Shown here piece after piece: positions 19,771-24,102 of a stretch of DNA of 24,102 bases. The stretch comes from Paraglomus occultum (Eukaryota; Glomeromycota; Glomeromycetes; Paraglomerales; Paraglomeraceae). A model generated the notes under the pieces. It did not search any database. It saw only the letters and a program-made list of their open reading frames with translations, and was not told the DNA's origin. Each line of letters opens with the position of its first letter. Positions within the stretch are counted from its first letter, which is position 1. The stretch spans positions 1 to 24,102 of the forward strand of contig CAJVPJ010000475.1 in assembly GCA_910592205.1 (NCBI GenBank), in the 5' to 3' direction. A program made the translations under genes and the position numbers.

Positions 19771-20334
19771 ATGGGAGATGAAGGTCTTGTAATTAATGAT
19801 ATAAAAAATCACGCTGACAAGAAAGGACATGACCTCATATCTAATATTAATGCTCCCTATGTGAGTATATTTAACTGAGCCAATTTTCAATGCCTACTAC
19901 ATTTAAGAAACAGTCACCAATATAATGCTATTTATTAAAGTATATCATATAAAATTAACATCCTTCCCCATATAACCACTCACTTGGCAGCCACGCCATT
20001 TCATTTTCTCTTGCAGATGGACCTATGTCTTTTGCTTGACGAAAACATAAAGCCCTCTCCAGCAAAAAAAAAAGACGATTGACTTTACCGAACGTAGATC
20101 CATAATGCGGTTACGAACAAGCCGGGCGAAAAAGCTAATCGACAAAGTTGACGACATTGAAGAATTTCGCCGAACGGAATGAATAGCGGGAAAAACGATA
20201 CTCGCTCAACTGATAAACAGCTGCTTGGAACTAGATTGACGAAATTAAATCGTGCTGAGGGGTTCCTCCAGAGACTTTTTCTTGAGCCGAAACTAAAAAA
20301 CTTCACTCATTCAAATACGCCAATAAATAGTTAA
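19771..20334 (+). CDS. Small unidentified gene with apparent frame breaks
   Basis: Exon 1 (19771-19860, 30 codons, MGDEGLVINDIKNHADKKGH...) ends at a consensus gtgagt. Exon 2 starts after ctcttgcag at 20017 and reads MDLCLLLDENIKPSPAKKK, then stops at 20080-20082, just after a run of ten A (20064-20073); product 51 residues. Coding character continues downstream: a frame one base over, through the A-run, reads TIDFTERRSIMRLRTSRAKK... to a TGA at 20180-20182. From 20179 the exon-2 frame resumes (LGTRLTKLNRAEGF...) to TAA 20332-20334. The simplest reading is one gene of about 135 codons interrupted by two indels, either sequence errors or decay. Alternatively, acceptor 20062 (ctctccag) gives a 69-residue protein without any indel. 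The likely product is charged and helical, perhaps coiled coil. I do not recognise the family. Confidence 0.5.
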
Positions 20335-20465
20335 AAGTGTTTAATTTGTCTCGATTCCTATTGTCGATTGTGCTTGCAACTCTAACATTCTTACACTAGA
20401 GTCTAAGTCATGATTAGTTTGTAATCAGCGAAACGATTACTTTTACTTCCACAGGCATTCCCATA

Positions 20466-21244
20466 TCACTCGCCCGCACTACCGAAATAACTATCAATTC
20501 TCATATCTGCCGTTGTCTTCACGCCTCCAAAATCTTTACCCTTTCCTAACGGTTCGGCATATATAACCAAGCTCATACGAAAGACATTATATCCTGTATA
20601 AGTGACGCTGAGAATGGGTTTTACATCTTCTTCGTCTGTGATATGATCTTCCGAGACGTCTGGGGGAATGAACGATTTCTCCTAGAAACGAGCAAAAGAA
20701 GAAAAAAAGAGCCTCTTTTTAAAGATGTGCAGCACACGTTATCCGATCCCAACCATCAGAAGAACGAACCGATACCTTTTCTAGAACAGAATGTCTTACT
20801 TCCGTCGGTTTAAGATAATAAGCAAATTGACAGTTTGCTGTGTGGCGGAGAGGGGGGGAAAGAGTCATCAGATACATTTTAAGCAAACGCCAGCGTCTCC
20901 AATAACTAACCACAACGGTAAACATCGGCGACTTGTTTTTCTTCTTTGCCTCTTTTTTTATCTCTTGCAAATTTCAACGGTAAAACCTTTCGTATCGATG
21001 CGATTATTTCCTGCAAACAAAAGTTGGCGTCGAGGGTCACGTAAAGCTTGTGAAAGAGGTGAAAAAACAATTACAGTGAAAGTTATGATCAAAGATCGTG
21101 TACCTTGTAGATTGTGTCATTGAACCACGAGAGGTTTTCTTCCTTCACATGTATGGATACAAGCATAACTTGTTTGTCAGAAATTTTGATATACCTCTCA
21201 TTGCATGTTGTGAATTGGGAAGTCGGTAACGAAGATGTAGTCAT
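20466..21244 (-). CDS. Unidentified 184-residue protein
   Basis: Exons are 21104-21244, 20911-21046, 20776-20837 and 20466-20681. Introns of 57, 73 and 94 bp (gtacac, gttagt and gtatcg donors; acaag, acacag and tttctag acceptors) join in frame. The protein starts MTTSSLPTSQ, has a beta-rich first part (YIKISDKQVMLVSIHVKEE), a helix and basic stretch (EIIASIRKVLPLKFARDKKR), a single CxxC in YRCANCQFAYYLKP (92-95), an acidic linker (SEDHITDEEDVKP) and a strand-rich end (ILSVTYTGYNVFRMSLVIYAEP). There is no signal peptide or clear membrane segment. It is convergent with the gene at 19771 and divergent from the gene at 21546. The consistency of frame through four exons is the main support; I do not recognise the family. 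Confidence 0.75.
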
Positions 21245-21545
21245 GTTTAGACGATCGAACAACAAAGTTGTACATGTTTCGTTTGGTCAGTGACATTTGG
21301 ATCTGAGTAAAATCTCGACCAATACATCAGTTTGCTCTCTTGTATTTGATAGATGTTCGACCATCATGTGAGGTTGTCCGCATTGGTCGTCCAATTTTAC
21401 AAGTTGATAGATACTCTAATATCCCAGCCTATCTCAGCCACATCTCAATACTTAAATGTTCGTATTATCACGTGATAAAGTTTGGGCAAAGTTTATAATA
21501 ATCACGCCTTTAGAATGTTGGGCTCAGATACGCAAGAAGTTTAAC
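21245..21545. promoter_or_regulatory. Divergent promoter region
   Basis: These 301 bp separate the starts of the 184-residue (-) and 80-residue (+) genes. No sharp TATA box is seen beyond AT-rich strings such as gtttataataa near 21492. A shared promoter is inferred from geometry only. Confidence 0.4.
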
Positions 21546-21868
21546 ATGTTTACGAATTATACGAGATTGTTAATACCAACTGGTGAGTACCTTTAGACGA
21601 CGTAGCTTTTACGACAATTAGTTCTTTGCTTGCTTCACATAACTTATCAAGTATTATATTAGATTCTTCCATCTATCATCCCGCTTCATTTGGCAAGGCA
21701 TTTCCTCAGCAAAAGAGAGTGCACGTATCGTTAGCAAGAACAATAACTACGACATCTGCACCACAACAACACGCTTCATTTGATGTTGCCAAGCTCCATC
21801 CAGTATTCTGCGAATACTCTGACGAAACTCGGAACCCTGTACAAAAAGTAGAGAAATCCAAACTGTAG
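21546..21868 (+). CDS. Small unidentified protein, 80 residues, two exons
   Basis: Exon 1 (21546-21582) encodes MFTNYTRLLIPT and ends at a consensus donor (gtgagt). Exon 2 (21663-21868) follows the acceptor atattag, the junction making a GAT codon. The 80-bp intron joins a 67-codon open frame in phase. The N-terminal half has Arg, Lys, Ser and Thr but few acids (for example QQKRVHVSLARTITTTSAPQ), as in mitochondrial presequences. The C-terminal half is short and charged (AKLHPVFCEYSDETRNPVQK). There is no membrane segment. A small mitochondrial protein is possible but is only an inference from composition. I do not recognise the family. Downstream exons were looked for and not found. Confidence 0.58.
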
Positions 21869-22120
21869 AAAGATTGCCGATGAGTAAAATGTTCATCATC
21901 GAAAAGTCGTACTTTGGGATTCAAACTGTGGAGTGGAAGTTGCGGCCGAACTCGTAATTACCTGGTGGAAGAACATTTTAATGCGAAAGCAATTATATGT
22001 TGAATAATGGTAATCAATAATTACTCAATACTATGAACGCTTAGAATTATTTGATGAATAACTATCTAATATCTTGACTCTTGTTCATGTTTAAACGCAA
22101 AGAAGCCAAGGCATGTCATA

Positions 22121-22139
22121 CCCCCCCCCCCCCCTCCCC
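22121..22139. repeat. Homopolymeric C tract
   Basis: Fourteen C, then T, then four C. The minus strand is a G-run able in principle to form a G-quadruplex. It stands alone in AT-rich DNA and its exact length is prone to sequencing error. Confidence 0.9.
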
Positions 22140-22652
22140 AGCTTCAGCTTAGACGTAATGATTTCCATCTACTGTGATGGATTAATGTTTTTTTACATTC
22201 ACAACTCAAAACGATTGGATAATAAATTTGATTTATATTTCAAAACTTGAATCACCATTAGAGGAAAAGACAATGTCAGATCTCACCACCCAATTTGTGT
22301 GAGAAAGATAGTGGCAGGCGGAAGCGTTCATATGTCTCGCGTTAATTAGCCAACAATATTACTCGATCAATTCTGGTTGCTGCTACATCTTAAGGTTAAC
22401 GACCGAACCGTCTTATTCAATTATTAGACATTCACTTTGTGAGACTTTCAGTCAGTGGAGGAATTTTGATTCGTTTTTATGTTTAAGTACAATGGATAGG
22501 TGGATTGCCTGCCTGAGTGACCCCGGTTACGCGATTATTACAACAAAGTCAATAGAGGATGGTTATTGTTAAAAGTTATAATGTTAACGTGTGAATTTTA
22601 TATCAAAAGTAACTATCTATCTTTGCGTATCATGAAAAGGTATCTTACGAAA

Positions 22653-22660
22653 TGACGTCA
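22653..22660. promoter_or_regulatory. Second CRE palindrome TGACGTCA
   Basis: A perfect copy of the 8-bp site seen upstream of SUMO. No gene starts close downstream on either strand, so its target is unclear. Confidence 0.35.
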
Positions 22661-23699
22661 GTACAATATTACGGAAAGTGCTCAACAATAATACTAACGA
22701 ACAGGGGTTAAAGCATATAACGCATGTAATGAGTCTTTGAAATAATCTTCTGTTTGTATTCCCTGAGAATACCTTTTTCGCATACACGCTTAGTCTATAA
22801 GGATTTAGGATCGCTTGTCATAATTTCTCCCTTTACAGCCCCAATCCCTCAACGTCACGCTCGCCTGATGAAGATAGTACCTTGTCACTTTTTTTTTTTC
22901 TGCAGCTGTGAACCCTAGCTCTTTCCCTAGCCTAGCTAGTCTGCTTTTCGTTTTGGTAAAATTGTTAGCACCTCCTTCTCCTCCTCTACAGCAACTTTAG
23001 CAAACCCGGTCCTTCCACTTTGCTTCTACCATGTTTGTTTGCAAGACCGTTTGCGCGAGACGCGATGCTTTATCATGTGGGATTATGCTTTCGAGCTATT
23101 AAACTGTTTGAGGCAAATCATACATATTTGAGTCATTACAATTCACATGGCAGGAGAGGGACAGTCACTGAAAACGATGGCTATTCGAAAGCATACAGAT
23201 TGCGAGCCATCAATTCGTCATTTTCATGTTTGACCAATATGTAATGAGACTGGTTAAAACATGCAAGCGCATTTGCATTTGTTAGTTTGGAACTCGAGAG
23301 ACTAAGTGATTTCGATAATATTTTGGTTCATCAGATTATGGGTGATATTTAATTTAACGCACAAAAGTTTATTTTCAGATTCACGTCAAAGCATATTTAT
23401 GTGTTTGATAATACAGTCATATCCGCCCTACCCAGTTACACATATAATCTCTGTTATATCAATAAATGTTTCCTTTTTTGCTCAGCTATATCTCATCTTT
23501 ACATTCTAATAGCTATCTTCCCAGGCTATTGTTTCTACTACAACCTTATTATGCAAACAATGAAGGATTTTCCACCTTATTTGGCAAGAGCAAACATATC
23601 AGCTAGCCTACTCATCAGCTAATATCGTGATGAGTGTGATAAATCACAACCCTAATATAAAGTTACACCAACTGCTGCATTAGTTATTATTTTTCTAAA

Positions 23700-23903
23700 T
23701 TAAATAATTCTACCAAACTAAAAGAAAGAATAATTATAATAGAAAGCACAGAAATATCCATCCCTGAACCAGAACAGAATGATTTTGCTTCCAAGTATTT
23801 TCAGTGATTCTCTCACCCAAGCTGGCTCAGTTGTGATCACATGCTGGAATGGCTTGCAGCTTCCTAAAGTACAGTCAAAATAAATGCCATTAATTGGTTC
23901 CAT
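23700..23903 (-). CDS. Possible mini-gene or 3' terminal exons of a minus-strand gene
   Basis: From ATG 23903 an open frame reads MEPINGIYFDCTLGSCKPF... to Trp at 23817. There a consensus donor (gtgaga) starts a 99-bp intron ending ttcttttag at 23718, followed by five codons and TAA at 23700-23702. That gives 34 residues. The sequence is less AT-rich than its surroundings. It may be a very short protein, the end of a longer gene beginning beyond the window, or chance. Confidence 0.22.
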
Positions 23904-24102
23904 GAAAAATCACTCATGAGAAGAATTGATAAAACAAGATTTTACTAGATTAAAATCTATTAATCACAGGTTCAGACTGTGCTTGCTTGCAAGAGTTTAT
24001 AGTTATTTGTCAAGTTAAAAATAATGAGTATCTAGATAAAGAAAAAATCACTTATGAAATTTACCAAGAAGAGCGAAAAATAATAAACCATAAACGAACA
24101 TT

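Larger units (their letters stand above)
21869..24102. other. 2.2-kb distal region, mostly non-coding
   Basis: AT-rich DNA with no gene I can defend. It holds the C14 tract (22121-22134), a CRE palindrome (22653-22660), a pyrimidine-rich stretch (about 22885-23015), a 59-codon ORF starting at ATG 23065 (ending 23244) with no splice or family support, and a possible minus-strand mini-gene at 23700-23903. The ORFs at 23306-23509 and 23401-23622 are hydrophobic AT-rich noise. Confidence 0.5.

Noticed and set aside
20791-21123. 110-codon + strand ORF
   Set aside because: It lies antisense over exons 1-3 of the 184-residue minus-strand gene, which has in-phase splice sites throughout. The + frame is low-complexity and basic with no support.
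1-24102. CRISPR array, bacterial operon, insertion sequence, rRNA or transposon open frame
   Set aside because: None seen. The genes have spliceosomal introns, and I found no regularly spaced repeats, transposase, reverse transcriptase or rRNA-like sequence.

Overview
The window is nuclear DNA of a fungus. The evidence is a canonical spliceosomal gene style (GT-AG introns, mostly 57-160 bp, with a few of 225-325 bp), a fungal-type Dicer, a SUMO precursor and a gankyrin/Nas6 homologue, all in AT-rich DNA with long gene-poor spacers. High intron density (8 exons in a 223-codon gene, 12 in a 659-codon gene) and AT-rich spacers suit an early-diverging (Mucoromycota-type) fungus, possibly an arbuscular mycorrhizal one. 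That placement is inference. All exon models below were built by hand from reading frames and splice sites.

Layout. 1-353: 3' end of an unidentified + strand gene. 1171-2114 (+): SUMO, four exons, whose last intron splits the diglycine. 2444-3699 (-): seven-ankyrin-repeat proteasome chaperone (gankyrin/PSMD10/Nas6), convergent with SUMO. 4542-9370 (-): complete 1436-residue Dicer, six exons. 9531-12675 (+): 659-residue KH-like RNA-binding protein, twelve exons, divergent from Dicer across only 160 bp. 12676-14474: spacer with coding-like fragments but no gene I can defend. 14475-15858 (+): 408-residue orphan protein with a GC-rich first exon. About 16.2-17.0 kb (+): an unresolved, possibly membrane-protein gene. 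17244-18464 (-): AIFM2/FSP1-type FAD-dependent NAD(P)H oxidoreductase. 18465-19770: spacer with a tiny signal-peptide-like ORF and two inverted repeats. 19771-20334 (+): small gene whose reading frame appears broken at a run of ten A. 20466-21244 (-): 184-residue protein, four exons. 21546-21868 (+): 80-residue protein, two exons, divergent from the previous gene. 21869-24102: mostly non-coding, with a C14 tract, a CRE palindrome and weak ORFs.

How the genes relate. SUMO and gankyrin both belong to protein-modification and turnover pathways, but they are separate convergent genes. The most suggestive pairing is Dicer with the KH-like protein: head to head, sharing one short promoter, both predicted RNA-binding. 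That makes the KH-like protein a candidate, untested partner in RNA silencing. The other genes show no obvious functional link.
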